DNA of 64,000 nt from Marinomonas sp. KMM3893 (GCF_004352855.1 NZ_SJSC01000002.1:124001-188000); one strand, 5' to 3'; shown: positions 1 to 10,441, counted from the first letter of the stretch. The notes: a model not told the origin generated them from the letters alone. Made by a program: numbers and translations.

Positions 1-17
1 GTTTTTAATTCAGCCAT
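1..17 (-). CDS. atpH: ATP synthase F1 delta subunit, 5' end only
   Basis: Only the first five codons and part of a sixth are in the window. An ATG at 17 on the minus strand reads MAELK, which fits the usual start of gammaproteobacterial AtpH. A GAGGG ribosome binding site lies just upstream, next to the atpF stop at 29-31. The delta subunit joins F1 to the b-subunit stalk. The call rests on position after atpF and on these few residues. Confidence 0.75.
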
Positions 18-28
18 TAGACCCTCGC

Positions 29-499
29 TTAAAGCTCTTTGGCGAGTTGTTCAACGATCTCGCTATGTGCTTTTTCGTCAATAGTGGCACCCAAAATTTT
101 CTCGGCACCGGCATAAGCAAGAACAGAAACTTGAGCTCGCAATGCTTCTTTAGCACGCACAACATCTTGTTCTATTTCTACTTGAGCCGCTTCGCGCAGA
201 CGCTTGCCATCGGCAATTACCTGCTCTTTCGCCTCGTCGATCATTTGGTTCGCACGTTTGTTGGCTTGTTCAATAATCTCGGCCGCGTGTTCCTTGCTTT
301 CGCGTAATGTTTGAGCAGCTTGTTCTTGAGCTAACTCTAAATCACGTGAAGCACGGTTCGCTGCTTCCAAACCGTCTGCAATTTTTTTGCTACGCTCTTC
401 GAGCGCAGCAATAACTGGTGGCCACACATATTTCATGCAGAACCAGACAAAAATCGCAAACGAGATAGCTTGGCCTACAAGTGTGAGATTTAAATTCAC
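29..499 (-). CDS. atpF: ATP synthase F0 subunit b
   Basis: Peripheral-stalk subunit b of the F-type ATP synthase, 156 residues, the usual length. One N-terminal membrane helix (about residues 5-27, ending near the WPP motif) is followed by a long charged, alanine- and glutamate-rich helical region that forms the dimeric stator and binds delta. It sits 57 bases after atpE and 11 bases before atpH in the conserved order I-B-E-F-H, so it is surely co-transcribed. Nothing unusual is seen. Confidence 0.97.
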   Translation of the reverse strand: MNLNLTLVGQAISFAIFVWFCMKYVWPPVIAALEERSKKIADGLEAANRASRDLELAQEQAAQTLRESKEHAAEIIEQANKRANQMIDEAKEQVIADGKRLREAAQVEIEQDVVRAKEALRAQVSVLAYAGAEKILGATIDEKAHSEIVEQLAKEL

Positions 500-556
500 G
501 CTAATATCCTCGCTCTAAGTCGTTTATAAATAGTTTCTGCAAAGTTTCGCAGAATC

Positions 557-838
<282 letters not shown>

Positions 839-876
839 TTAGATTCAAGAAATAAGTATAACTAAAGAACTCTTTT

Positions 877-1743
<867 letters not shown>

Positions 1744-1774
1744 TCAATGATTAAAATCTTAACCTTCTGTACGG

Positions 1775-2179
1775 TTACTTATTCAGTACAAAAGGGCTGA
1801 GCCAATGACTCAAAATCGCAACACCAAAGCCAGCAAAAAAACTGCCTGCCGCTAAGGGTTTAATAAAAAGAAAAACCAGCGACAATAACACCGCTGTCAA
1901 AACCAACTTACCGGTTTCTCCTTTATAGAATGCTCTTACGACATCCTTAGCTGGGCGAGTTCCTCGATAACCAAAGACACGCCATGCCATGTAAATATTA
2001 GGAACCAAACTGCAAAGAGCCCCCAGTACAAAAGAGTACCCGTAGAGACCACTAAGAAAGCAAAAAATTCCCAAAGAAATGAAGAAAACGAAAAGAATCT
2101 GCAAAAATATGAAGCGAATGACCGATTGTTTCTTAGCAAGAAGCAACGCTGTCGCTGTTAAAGGCTTCTTGTTAGTCAT
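1775..2179 (-). CDS. atpI: ATP synthase assembly protein I
   Basis: A small (134 residues) four-helix membrane protein at the head of the atp operon. AtpI is poorly conserved and helps assemble the c-ring. Hydrophobic segments at about residues 22-45, 48-65, 90-107 and 112-130 support the call, as does its place just before atpB. The operon promoter should lie in 2180-2359, between atpI and parB. Confidence 0.9.
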   Translation of the reverse strand: MTNKKPLTATALLLAKKQSVIRFIFLQILFVFFISLGIFCFLSGLYGYSFVLGALCSLVPNIYMAWRVFGYRGTRPAKDVVRAFYKGETGKLVLTAVLLSLVFLFIKPLAAGSFFAGFGVAILSHWLSPFVLNK

Positions 2180-2359
2180 TTTCTACTACCTTTTTGCGAT
2201 GCACCAAAATAAAGCAAGGAAGGTGCATTTTCTTCCCTCAATTCTAAAATTCGACGCATTATATGAGTATTAGAAGCTGTGATCAACCGAAACTGACCAC
2301 TCTCACCACTTCTTAGTAATTATGTCCAGATGGGAAAATCAACTTGTCATAAAATTACT

Positions 2360-3241
2360 TTATTTTTTCGTAAAGAGCTCACTGATCAGTAGCTCAAGAT
2401 GCTCAGGATTGCGGTATTCAATAACCACTTTTCCTTTGCCTTTTGCGGACGGCTGAATTTTTACAGAAGCGTTTATAGACTGACTAATTTTCTCAGCTTC
2501 GGCGTTAAAATCAGGTAAGGCAGGCGTATTTTTCTCTGTGTTTTCAGGGGCTTGAAGTAGTTTCACTAAACGTTCAGTTTCACGAACTGACAAAGATTTA
2601 GTCACCACTTGAGAGGCAGCCTGTATTTGTTTTTCTTGCTCTAAGGGTAACAAAGCACGTGCGTGCCCCATTTCAATATCACCGTGTTCTAATAAACGAC
2701 GCACCTCAGGAGAAAGTCCCAATAAACGCAATAAATTGGCCACGGTAGAACGAGATTTACCAACGGTATCAGCAACTTGCTGCTGAGTTAGGTGAAAATC
2801 CTCAACTAAACGTTGCAGTGCTAATGCTTCTTCAACAGGGTTTAAATCTTCACGTTGAATATTTTCAATCAACGCTAATACCACGGCATCCGAATCTTCA
2901 ACATGACGAACAATGACCGGCACTTGAGTCAGGTCGGCTAATTTAGCCGCCCGCCAACGACGCTCACCAGCAATAATTTCATACTGATTTGTGCCATTTG
3001 GACGAACCACGATCGGCTGCATGATGCCTTGAGTTCGAATCGAAGACGCCAACTCATCCAACAAGGCAGGGTTCATATCACGACGAGGCTGAAACTTACC
3101 TTTAGAAAGCCACTCTACAGGCAAATAGGTTAAGCCCTTAATAGGCTCACTACCAGAAGGTGTCTGTGATTCGGTCGTCGTGGCCTGCGGTGCTAACAAG
3201 GCATCTAAACCGCGACCTAAGCCTCTTTTTTTCATCGTCAT
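2360..3241 (-). CDS. parB: Chromosome-partitioning protein ParB
   Basis: Centromere-binding CTPase of the chromosomal ParABS system, 293 residues. The N-terminal basic segment (MKKRGLGRGLDALL) is typical of the ParA-contacting tail. The CTP/parS-gating motif GERRWRAA is at residues 92-99, a helix-turn-helix follows at about 145-175 (QQVADTVGKSRSTVANLLRL), and a C-terminal dimerisation domain ends the protein. It is 46 bases after parA. No strong parS site was seen beside the gene; three parS-like sites lie at 44.5-48.9 kb. Confidence 0.97.
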   Translation of the reverse strand: MTMKKRGLGRGLDALLAPQATTTESQTPSGSEPIKGLTYLPVEWLSKGKFQPRRDMNPALLDELASSIRTQGIMQPIVVRPNGTNQYEIIAGERRWRAAKLADLTQVPVIVRHVEDSDAVVLALIENIQREDLNPVEEALALQRLVEDFHLTQQQVADTVGKSRSTVANLLRLLGLSPEVRRLLEHGDIEMGHARALLPLEQEKQIQAASQVVTKSLSVRETERLVKLLQAPENTEKNTPALPDFNAEAEKISQSINASVKIQPSAKGKGKVVIEYRNPEHLELLISELFTKK

Positions 3242-3287
3242 CTTCTAACACCTTAATTGAAATCAGTATAATCGCTATGCTCGCACT

Positions 3288-4070
3288 CTAAGAGTGCGTT
3301 TTTCTAATAAACTCGCCCGCGAGTGCGAGATAAGCAATGGCGCCACGAGATTGTTTTTCATAATGCAGCACTGGAAGCCCGTAACTCGGCGCTTCAGCAA
3401 GACGTATATTTCTTGGAATTACCGTATCGTAAACCTTACTGCCAAAGTGCTTTTGCAGTTGGCCTGACACATCGTGCGTTAAGCTGGGCCGAGGATCATA
3501 CATAGTTCGCAGAATGCCCTCAATTTCCAATGAAGGGTTCAGCGCACGAGTAATATGCTCTATGGTTTGCAACAGCGCAGTAAGCCCTTCAAGAGCGTAA
3601 TATTCGCATTGCACAGGAATCAATACGCCCTGCGAAGCCGCCAACGCATTGACGGTCAACATGTTTAATGCAGGCGGACAATCTAACAAAATATAATCAA
3701 AGTCATTATCGACTTCGTAAAGTCCCGCCCGTAAACGGGTTTCTTTACTCGGTAAATCCAACAAGGCAACTTCAGCCCCGGTTAAATCACCATTGGCCGG
3801 TAGCACCCAATATTTACCTGGATCAGGGGTGTCTTCCATCACGACTTTCATGACTTCTTTCACCCCATGACTACCAACCAATACATCAAAGACACTGGTT
3901 TCTAACTGATCTTTGATTAATCCACTTCCCGTTGTGGCGTTACCTTGAGGGTCGAGATCGATCAAAAGCACACGGCGTTTCATCGCCGCTAAAGAAGCGG
4001 CCAAATTGACGCAGGTTGTGGTTTTACCCACCCCACCTTTTTGATTCGTGACTGCGATTATTCTCGCCAT
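3288..4070 (-). CDS. parA: Chromosome-partitioning ATPase ParA (Soj)
   Basis: Deviant Walker-type ATPase that drives segregation of ParB-parS complexes. It has 260 residues. The deviant Walker A motif KGGVGKTT is at residues 11-18, Walker A' is LLIDLDPQGNAT, and Walker B is YILLDCPPAL. There is no N-terminal DNA-binding extension, so this is the short chromosomal type (class Ib-like). It lies 6 bases after rsmG, the conserved order rsmG-parA-parB. Confidence 0.97.
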   Translation of the reverse strand: MARIIAVTNQKGGVGKTTTCVNLAASLAAMKRRVLLIDLDPQGNATTGSGLIKDQLETSVFDVLVGSHGVKEVMKVVMEDTPDPGKYWVLPANGDLTGAEVALLDLPSKETRLRAGLYEVDNDFDYILLDCPPALNMLTVNALAASQGVLIPVQCEYYALEGLTALLQTIEHITRALNPSLEIEGILRTMYDPRPSLTHDVSGQLQKHFGSKVYDTVIPRNIRLAEAPSYGLPVLHYEKQSRGAIAYLALAGEFIRKTHS

Positions 4071-4076
4071 GGTTAT

Positions 4077-4715
4077 TTATCCTTTACGTGCCATCACGAC
4101 CATATGACGCTCGGCATGTATGGTTGGCACATTGAGCGGTTCGATATGGATGACCTCTACTCCAGACGGCAACCCAGCAAGCTCTTCACTAGGGTATACC
4201 CCTTTCATAGCCAAAAAGTTACCTGTGTCCTTTGGTAGCGGCAAGGTCCAGTTTATCATGTCTTGAAGCGAAGCAAAGGCTCGAGAAATAACATGATCAT
4301 AGTGACCTTGATAAGCGTGTTTCTCAACGCGCTCATTAGCAACCGTGACATTATTAATGCCCAGTTCCATTTTAACTTGGGTTAGAAAACGGGTTTTTTT
4401 GCCGTTGCTGTCGAGCAAAGTAAAACGTTTTTCAGGAAAACAAATAGCAAGCACCATACCAGGTAAGCCAGGACCGGTTCCCACATCGATGATGTCGTCT
4501 CCGGTAATAAAGGGCAAAGTGGCTAAGCTATCAAGTAGATGTAATGAAATCATCTGATCAACATCTCGAATCGCAGTAAGATTGTAGGCCTTATTCCATT
4601 TTTGGAACATAGCAAGGTAATCTACCAGCGTTTGAATCGTTGTATCAGATAAATCGGCGCCCATTTGTTGGGCGCCTTTTTGAATGGCATCAAAGTGAGT
4701 CACAGTCGAATCCAA
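4077..4715 (-). CDS. rsmG: 16S rRNA (guanine527-N7)-methyltransferase
   Basis: SAM-dependent methyltransferase that makes m7G527 in 16S rRNA (also called GidB). At 212 residues it has family length. The SAM-binding loop is DVGTGPGLPGMVLAI at about residues 77-91, and the ISRAFASL segment follows in the second half. It is co-oriented with mnmG (26 bases upstream) and parA, the classical origin-proximal cluster. Confidence 0.97.
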   Translation of the reverse strand: MDSTVTHFDAIQKGAQQMGADLSDTTIQTLVDYLAMFQKWNKAYNLTAIRDVDQMISLHLLDSLATLPFITGDDIIDVGTGPGLPGMVLAICFPEKRFTLLDSNGKKTRFLTQVKMELGINNVTVANERVEKHAYQGHYDHVISRAFASLQDMINWTLPLPKDTGNFLAMKGVYPSEELAGLPSGVEVIHIEPLNVPTIHAERHMVVMARKG

Positions 4716-4741
4716 TTAAAAGGCGTTATCGGCTGCTGATT

Positions 4742-6631
4742 CTAGGCACTTTTGCGTGCAATCGCACGTTTTTTCAAGTGAATTAATAGTAAGGATACTG
4801 CCGCAGGCGTGACACCTTGGATACGAGATGCCGCTGCAAGCGTTGCTGGACGGGATTGAGTCAGCTTTTGCTTGATCTCATTAGACAAACCTTCCATCTT
4901 GCTATAATCCAGATCCGCAGGTAATTCGGTATTCTCTTGTCGGCGTAAGCGCTCAATGTCTTCCGCTTGACGAGTAATATAGCCGGCGTATTTCACCGCG
5001 ATTTGAACTTGCTCAGACACTTGTTCATCAACCGGAGTTTCTGGCGCATTCTTCAAATTGGCTATATCGCTGTAAACCACATTCGGACGTTTCAATAAAT
5101 CCAATAAGCTGTATTCATGGGTTATTGGCGTTTCAAGTTTAGGGTTTATAACGTCTGCTTCAGGTGAATTAGGCACAATCCAGCTGGATTTTAAACGCTG
5201 AGTTTCCAGTTCAATGGCTTCGCGTTTTTTACAGAATTGTTCCCAACGAGCGTCTGAAACCAACCCAAGTTCGCGGCCTTTTTCAGTCAAACGCATGTCT
5301 GCATTGTCTTCACGAAGAATCAAACGGTATTCCGCTCGACTGGTGAACATTCGATAAGGTTCTTTGGTTCCCATGGTGATCAAATCATCCACCAACACAC
5401 CTAAATAGGCTTCATCACGGCGAGGCGTCCAAGCGTCTTTGTCTTGAGCAAGACGCGCAGCGTTAATCCCAGCCAACAAACCTTGTGCACCCGCTTCTTC
5501 ATAACCGGTTGTACCATTGATTTGACCAGCGAAGAACAAACCAGGCATGTGCTTGGTTTCTAAAGAGTATTTTAGGTCTTGAGGATTGAAGTAATCGTAC
5601 TCAATAGCGTAACCAGGACGAATGATATGAGCATTTTCCATGCCTTTCATTGAGCGAACTAGCTCAATTTGCACATCAAATGGCAAAGACGTTGAAATGC
5701 CATTCGGATAAAGTTCGTGAGTGGTTAAACCTTCTGGCTCAATAAAAATCTGATGAGAGTTTTTATCCGCAAAACGCACGATTTTATCTTCAATAGAAGG
5801 ACAGTAACGTGGGCCAACACCTTCAATCACACCTGTATACATAGGAGAACGATCCATACCACTACGAATAATATCGTGTGTTTTTTCATTGGTATGGGTA
5901 ATAAAGCATTCAATTTGACGTGGGTGCATTCCACGGTTGCCCATATAGGACATCACAGGAGTGGTGTCATCACCTGGTTGCGCCTGCATTTGAGAAAAAT
6001 CAACAGAACGCGCATCAATACGTGGTGGGGTACCTGTTTTCAAACGGTCTACACGAAATGGCAAAGCGCGTAGCTTTTCAGCCAAACCTATTGATGGTGG
6101 ATCACCGGCTCGCCCACCCGCGTGGTTTTGTAAACCAACGTGGATAATGCCGCCTAAAAATGTTCCAGCTGTTAATACAACCGTTTTACTGTTAAAGCGG
6201 ATACCCGTTTGAGTGATAACCCCTCTTGCTTCGCCATCTTCAACAATAAGATCTTCAGCAGATTGTTGGAATAACCAAAGATTTTCTTGGTTTTCCAATT
6301 GGTAGCGAATAGCGGCTTTATAAAGAATACGATCCGCTTGAGCACGAGTCGCTCGCACCGCAGGACCTTTACGAGAATTCAAAGTACGAAATTGAATGCC
6401 AGCTTTATCTGTAGCCAGTGCCATAGCACCGTCTAAAGCATCAATTTCTTTTACTAAGTGGGACTTCCCGATACCACCGATAGCAGGGTTACAGGACATT
6501 TGTCCTAAAGTTTCAATGTTGTGGGACAACAATAACGTTTTCACACCCATACGTGCAGCGGCTAAAGCAGCTTCCGTACCAGCGTGTCCACCACCGACCA
6601 CAATCACATCAAAGCGGGTTGGGAAATCCAC
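4742..6631 (-). CDS. mnmG: tRNA uridine 5-carboxymethylaminomethyl modification enzyme MnmG (GidA)
   Basis: FAD-dependent partner of MnmE in making cmnm5U34 in tRNA, 629 residues. The FAD-binding dinucleotide fold [14 protein letters not shown] is at about residues 9-22. [22 protein letters not shown] and the AGTFLGG segment are family hallmarks. The start codon is GTG at 6631, supported by a GAGG ribosome binding site seven to ten bases upstream and the expected [16 protein letters not shown]-terminus. Its partner mnmE lies about 18 kb away beyond an accessory segment. The gap upstream holds DnaA boxes. Confidence 0.97.
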   Translation of the reverse strand: MDFPTRFDVIVVGGGHAGTEAALAAARMGVKTLLLSHNIETLGQMSCNPAIGGIGKSHLVKEIDALDGAMALATDKAGIQFRTLNSRKGPAVRATRAQADRILYKAAIRYQLENQENLWLFQQSAEDLIVEDGEARGVITQTGIRFNSKTVVLTAGTFLGGIIHVGLQNHAGGRAGDPPSIGLAEKLRALPFRVDRLKTGTPPRIDARSVDFSQMQAQPGDDTTPVMSYMGNRGMHPRQIECFITHTNEKTHDIIRSGMDRSPMYTGVIEGVGPRYCPSIEDKIVRFADKNSHQIFIEPEGLTTHELYPNGISTSLPFDVQIELVRSMKGMENAHIIRPGYAIEYDYFNPQDLKYSLETKHMPGLFFAGQINGTTGYEEAGAQGLLAGINAARLAQDKDAWTPRRDEAYLGVLVDDLITMGTKEPYRMFTSRAEYRLILREDNADMRLTEKGRELGLVSDARWEQFCKKREAIELETQRLKSSWIVPNSPEADVINPKLETPITHEYSLLDLLKRPNVVYSDIANLKNAPETPVDEQVSEQVQIAVKYAGYITRQAEDIERLRRQENTELPADLDYSKMEGLSNEIKQKLTQSRPATLAAASRIQGVTPAAVSLLLIHLKKRAIARKSA

Positions 6632-6734
6632 GGGAACCTCGGAATAAAAAATGAATAAAAAACGAACAACTCGAATCAGGGCGCTTAGTATATCGGCTAA
6701 TTTTGAAAAAGAAAGCGACGCTAGAGTCCATTAC

Positions 6735-7113
6735 CCGGTCATCAATATTAATATAAGTATATTATATATATGTCTTTTTATGTTTGTTATGTTTATATAG
6801 CAGCCTAAAATCAGTGGATAACTTAAAAATATTCATATAAATTATGATTTTACAGCGATAACAACTTGTTAAGACAGGGCGGGTTATCTTGTGGTGTGGA
6901 TAACCTGAACCTGTGCATAAAAGGGGTAGTTATACACGGCGATTTTTTTACCTCTGAGTTGTTAAAAACTGTGCAAAACTTCTTATGAACCTATCACCAT
7001 ACTTATCAACAAGCGTGTTTTTTGAGTGTTTTTAACGTATCTTTATGTTAAATAAGGTTTTTGTTGTTTTATTAACATGGCTTTATGGCTCTTTCCTATA
7101 AAAACTATCCACA
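6735..7113. other. AT-rich segment with a cluster of DnaA-box-like 9-mers (possible second origin element)
   Basis: Between mnmG and the alcohol dehydrogenase is an AT-rich stretch (6735-6800, mostly TATA and TTTA runs). It is followed by DnaA-box-like 9-mers: TTATCCACT (6813-6821, minus), TTATCCACA (6895-6903, minus, perfect), TTATGCACA (6912-6920, minus), TTATACACG (6930-6938, plus), TTATCAACA (7003-7011, plus) and CTATCCACA (7105-7113, plus). Two match TTATNCACA exactly and four differ at one base. This is the mnmG-side position that oriC has in Escherichia coli. The cluster is looser than the one between rpmH and dnaA, so it may be an accessory or ancestral origin element. Confidence 0.55.
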
Positions 7114-7268
7114 AGTAAAAAATCAAAAAAAATTAGATTTCCTTAATTTCTGTAGAAAGTGATATGTGAATAATTCTGCTTTTTCCATGTTTTCAACATG
7201 CAGAAGAGATTGTGGAGAAAGGATGAAAGTCTCGATTTTGTTAAATTGTGAGTAACTTTTATACGGTT

Positions 7269-7490
7269 TTACTTTGCAGCCATGGACTGTTGACGGCCCG
7301 ATAGGCGTTTAGACATTCCCAAGATGTTGGCAACAACCCCTGTCTCATCGCCAACAATCGGGCGACATTATGAGTAAAGGTCCATTAGGCATAGGGCAGA
7401 AATGCGGTAAGCAGTGTGCAGCGATAGGTTCGCTTCGATGGTCAGTGGCGGGATAATAAAAAGCACCATCATGACATGATCGACCTTGTC
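7269..7490 (-). pseudogene. Coding relic of unknown family, one in-frame stop
   Basis: On the minus strand a reading frame runs from 7490 to a TAA at 7269-7271, broken only by one TAA at 7368-7370. The 5' part includes MMVLFIIPPLTIEANL and HTAYRISALCLMDLYS. The 3' part reads CRPIVGDETGVVANILG and ends SGRQQSMAAK. Residue use looks protein-like in the same frame on both sides of the stop, which suggests a decayed C-terminus rather than chance. I do not recognise the family. It lies just downstream of the alcohol dehydrogenase on the same strand. Confidence 0.4.
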
Positions 7491-7521
7491 TTAAAAAGGT
7501 CGTCTTCAATCTGGTGCTTTT
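7459..7521. repeat. Nested inverted repeat downstream of the alcohol dehydrogenase gene
   Basis: A perfect 10-base outer arm, AAAAGCACCA (7459-7468) with TGGTGCTTTT (7512-7521), encloses a 7-base inner arm, CGACCTT (7481-7487) with AAGGTCG (7496-7502). Between them TCATGACATGA is itself nearly palindromic. On the minus strand this follows the dehydrogenase stop and could end its transcript: the 3' arm ends in TTTT and the next bases are TTATTATC. It overlaps the start of the coding relic. Confidence 0.45.
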
Positions 7522-7564
7522 GATGCAAACGGTTACGCCTTTAGCGTGAGATTAAGCCGTTTTT

Positions 7565-8623
7565 TTAAGCGTCTTCTTTTAAACTTTTCATGTCTATAAT
7601 GAAACGATATTTCACATCGCCTTTTTTCATTCGCTGGTAGGCTTCGTTGATGTCTTGAATCTTGATCATTTCAGCATCGCACTCGATATTGTGTTCCGCA
7701 CAAAAATCCAACACTTCTTGCGTTTCTGCGATACCACCAATTAATGATCCAGTGAGTACTCGACGTTTCAAAATCAAATTAGCAGTGTGAAGCGCAGGTT
7801 CAATAGGCTCTATTAGACCAACCAAAATATGCGTTCCGTCGACTTTTAAAACATTAAGGTAAGGATTCAAGTCGTGTTGTACTGGAATGGTATCTAACAA
7901 GTAATCAAAGCTAGAAGCGGCCGCTTGCATTTGAGCGTCGTCGGTCGAAACAATAACGTGGTCGGCGCCTTGTTGTTTGGCTTCGCTGACTTTGCTTTCA
8001 GAACGGGTAAAAATGGTCACTTCAGCGCCAAGTGCTTTCGCGAATTTAACGCCCATATGGCCCAAACCGCCCATACCGATAACGCCAACTTTGTCTCCAG
8101 CTTTCACACCATTATGACGCAATGGAGAATAAGTGGTGATACCTGCACATAATAGTGGCGCGGCTTTGCTGATATCCAATGCTTCAGGAATCGATAAAAC
8201 AAATTCTTCGCGTACGATAATATGATCAGAATAACCACCATGGTTTAGACTGCCATCAATCATGTCACGGGCGCCGTACGTTCCTTTTATGCCCGCATCG
8301 CAGTATTGTTCTAAATTTTGCTGACAAGATGGGCAAGTTTGGCAAGAGTCGACCATACAGCCAACACCAACAAGATCGCCTACTTTGTATTTGCTGACAC
8401 GACTGCCAATTTCTGTCACGCGGCCAATAATTTCATGACCAGGTACGACTGGGTATTCACTTGGTCCCCAATCACTTTCTGCGACATGGATGTCTGAGTG
8501 GCAAACACCGCAATACAGAATATCGATATTAACGTCATTATCACGCAATGCGCGACGTTCAAAAGTAAAGGGGGCTAAAGGGCTTGTTGCAGAACGGGCT
8601 GCGTACGCTTTTGCTTGGCTCAT
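7565..8623 (-). CDS. Zinc-dependent NAD(P) alcohol dehydrogenase / aldehyde reductase (YahK-CAD type)
   Basis: Medium-chain dehydrogenase of the cinnamyl-alcohol/YahK group, 352 residues, likely reducing aldehydes in the cytoplasm. The catalytic-zinc ligands are in GVCHSDIHVAESDW (about residues 38-51) and PGHEIIGRV. The structural-zinc cysteines are in CMVDSCQTCPSCQQNLEQYC. The nucleotide fold is VIGMGGLGHMGVKFAKALGA (about 183-202). An AraC-type regulator of the YqhC kind is divergent, 185 bases away. YqhC controls an aldehyde reductase in Escherichia coli, so aldehyde detoxification is the likely role. The true substrate is not visible from sequence. Confidence 0.88.
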   Translation of the reverse strand: MSQAKAYAARSATSPLAPFTFERRALRDNDVNIDILYCGVCHSDIHVAESDWGPSEYPVVPGHEIIGRVTEIGSRVSKYKVGDLVGVGCMVDSCQTCPSCQQNLEQYCDAGIKGTYGARDMIDGSLNHGGYSDHIIVREEFVLSIPEALDISKAAPLLCAGITTYSPLRHNGVKAGDKVGVIGMGGLGHMGVKFAKALGAEVTIFTRSESKVSEAKQQGADHVIVSTDDAQMQAAASSFDYLLDTIPVQHDLNPYLNVLKVDGTHILVGLIEPIEPALHTANLILKRRVLTGSLIGGIAETQEVLDFCAEHNIECDAEMIKIQDINEAYQRMKKGDVKYRFIIDMKSLKEDA

Positions 8624-8808
8624 AATGCTCTCTCAAATAATTATGATGGGATATGTGCCATGCAGTGTAAAAGATGAAAGCCTACTGTGTGTTGTGCATT
8701 CTTGTTATAATTTTGCCAATTCCTCCAAATAGCCCAAACTTAACTTTTCCTACACAATCTTGAATATTATATTTTTACTATTGATTACAGTAGATCAAAG
8801 GATAATGC

Positions 8809-9687
8809 ATGCCGAAAACAAAATTAGTCGATTTGATCAAACCTCTTATTGAAGACGATGGCTTTTCAGACAGCTTGATTGAAAATGTACGGTTAATGAA
8901 GTGTGCGAAATCTATACCTAGAATGCCGCTTATTTACAGCCCAGGCTTAACCATCATTGTTCAGGGGCGAAAAATTGGCTATCTAGGCGATCGTGAAATT
9001 CATTATGATTCCGGCCATTACCTTGTACAAACCTTACCCTTGCCCTTTGAATGCGAAACTTTCGCCAGTGAAGACGCTCCCTTGTTTGGCGTTTCGATTA
9101 CCATCGATCCTGCATTATTATCTGAGCTGGTTATTGATACCCATGAAGCTGAAATTCCGTCATCTGTTCCCTATTTTCCCATGTCTTCAGTCGCCATGAG
9201 CGACAACATGGAAGTGGCTGTAACGCGACTTGTCGAAGCGCTCCATGATCCGAAAACGGCGAAAATAATGGGGCAAAGTCGATTGCGTGAAGTGATTTTT
9301 GAAGCATTGCAAAGCTCACAAGGCAGCGCATTACGAGCTTTGGTGGTAAACCAAGGACGCTTTTCTCAAATTGTTCACTCTTTAAAGCAACTGCATCAAC
9401 AATTAGACCAAGAAGTGCGAGTTGAGCAACTTGCGGAAGAAGCCAATATGAGTGTGTCTAGCTTTCATTATCACTTTAAAACGATAGCGGGCTCTTCGCC
9501 ATTACAATACTTAAAACGTTTGCGTCTTTTAAAATCACAAATGCTTTTAAATCAAGGCTTTAAAAATGTAAGCCAGATTTCTTTAGACGTTGGATACAAA
9601 AGTGTTCATCAGTTTAGTCGAGATTATAAGCGTTATTTTGGTGTCCCTCCGACCAAAGACAAACAAAAAGAAAGCGCATTATTGTGA
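8809..9687 (+). CDS. AraC-family regulator with AraC_N domain (YqhC-like)
   Basis: Transcription factor of 292 residues. The N-terminal AraC_N cupin-like domain contains YSPGLTIIVQGRKIGYLGDR (about residues 44-63) and GHYLVQTLPLPFECET. The C-terminal pair of helix-turn-helix motifs starts near residue 195 (VEQLAEEANMSVSSFHYHFK) and ends with VGYKSVHQFSRDYKRYFG. The start at 8809 is supported by AAAGGA at 8797-8802. It is divergent from the alcohol dehydrogenase, which it probably activates. Regulation by reactive aldehydes is inferred from the YqhC resemblance. Confidence 0.85.
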   Translation: MPKTKLVDLIKPLIEDDGFSDSLIENVRLMKCAKSIPRMPLIYSPGLTIIVQGRKIGYLGDREIHYDSGHYLVQTLPLPFECETFASEDAPLFGVSITIDPALLSELVIDTHEAEIPSSVPYFPMSSVAMSDNMEVAVTRLVEALHDPKTAKIMGQSRLREVIFEALQSSQGSALRALVVNQGRFSQIVHSLKQLHQQLDQEVRVEQLAEEANMSVSSFHYHFKTIAGSSPLQYLKRLRLLKSQMLLNQGFKNVSQISLDVGYKSVHQFSRDYKRYFGVPPTKDKQKESALL

Positions 9688-9713
9688 TGATTTAAGCGCG
9701 TATTTGATTTTAA

Positions 9714-9728
9714 TAGACAAGTGGTCTA
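9714..9728. promoter_or_regulatory. Operator-like palindrome upstream of acuR
   Basis: TAGAC-N5-GTCTA (TAGACAAGTGGTCTA) lies 38 bases before the TTG start of the TetR-family gene. The same palindrome with a different spacer occurs before acuI at 10486-10500. This pairing is what autoregulation plus control of the target gene predicts. Confidence 0.75.
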
Positions 9729-9766
9729 AATTATAAGTTCACCATGTCATTAGGTAGGAAATTTTT

Positions 9767-10441
9767 TTGTTACGATCCGAAGCCATACCAACAACAAGCG
9801 TGCTTGAAGGGGCTGTCAAGCCGCGTCGTGGGCGTCCGAAAAAACACCCAAATGAAACGCAAGATACCCGTGAAGTTCTATTGCGCGCAGGCATGTTGGT
9901 ATTGACGGAAACAGGCTTTACCCGCAGTGGCATAGAGTCGATTTTAAAGTCTGTTGGGGTGCCAAAAGGGTCTTTTTATCACTATTTTGCTAGCAAAGAA
10001 GCGTTTGGGTTAGCGGTTCTTGAACGTTACCGACGGTATTTTGAAGCCAAGCTCAGTAGTTTTTTATTGGACGACGCCTTCCCTCCTCTCGAGCGATTAC
10101 AGCGCTTTGCGAAGGATGCTCAAGACGGTATTGTGCGCCATGATTTTAAGCGCGGCTGCTTAGTTGGTAATTTAGAGCAAGAGTCTGCATTACTGTCAGA
10201 TGCGTTTCGAGAGCAGCTGCAAGCGACCTACGAAAGCTGGCAACGACATGTGGCTGTGTGCCTATTGGAAGCGCAAAAACAGGGACACATTCAATTAACC
10301 GGAAGCCTTGAAGAAACTGCTCAGGCATTTTGGATTGGCTGGGAAGGGGCGGTTCATCGTACTCGACTGATAAAAAGTACTCAGCCGTTGACTGTTTTTC
10401 TGTCATTTTTTATTCAGGCTATTACAGCCAAATCGCGTTAA
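9767..10441 (+). CDS. acuR: TetR-family repressor AcuR-like
   Basis: TetR-family repressor of 224 residues. The N-terminal helix-turn-helix region includes RRGRPKKHPNE and VGVPKGSFYHYFASKEAFGL (about residues 63-82). The ligand domain keeps the RRGCLVGNL-like segment (here KRGCLVGNLEQE) and AFWIGWEGAVHR, both shared with Rhodobacter AcuR as I recall it. Start choice: TTG at 9767, preceded by TAGGAA; the nearest upstream ATG (9744) is in another frame. AcuR represses acuI and responds to acrylate in dimethylsulfoniopropionate (DMSP) degraders. Here it is followed directly by acuI, and a palindromic operator precedes both genes. Confidence 0.85.
   Translation: MLRSEAIPTTSVLEGAVKPRRGRPKKHPNETQDTREVLLRAGMLVLTETGFTRSGIESILKSVGVPKGSFYHYFASKEAFGLAVLERYRRYFEAKLSSFLLDDAFPPLERLQRFAKDAQDGIVRHDFKRGCLVGNLEQESALLSDAFREQLQATYESWQRHVAVCLLEAQKQGHIQLTGSLEETAQAFWIGWEGAVHRTRLIKSTQPLTVFLSFFIQAITAKSR

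Noticed and set aside
342..353. TCACGTGAAGCA in atpF as a possible parS half
   Set aside because: Only about 12 of 16 parS positions match and the left arm is absent.
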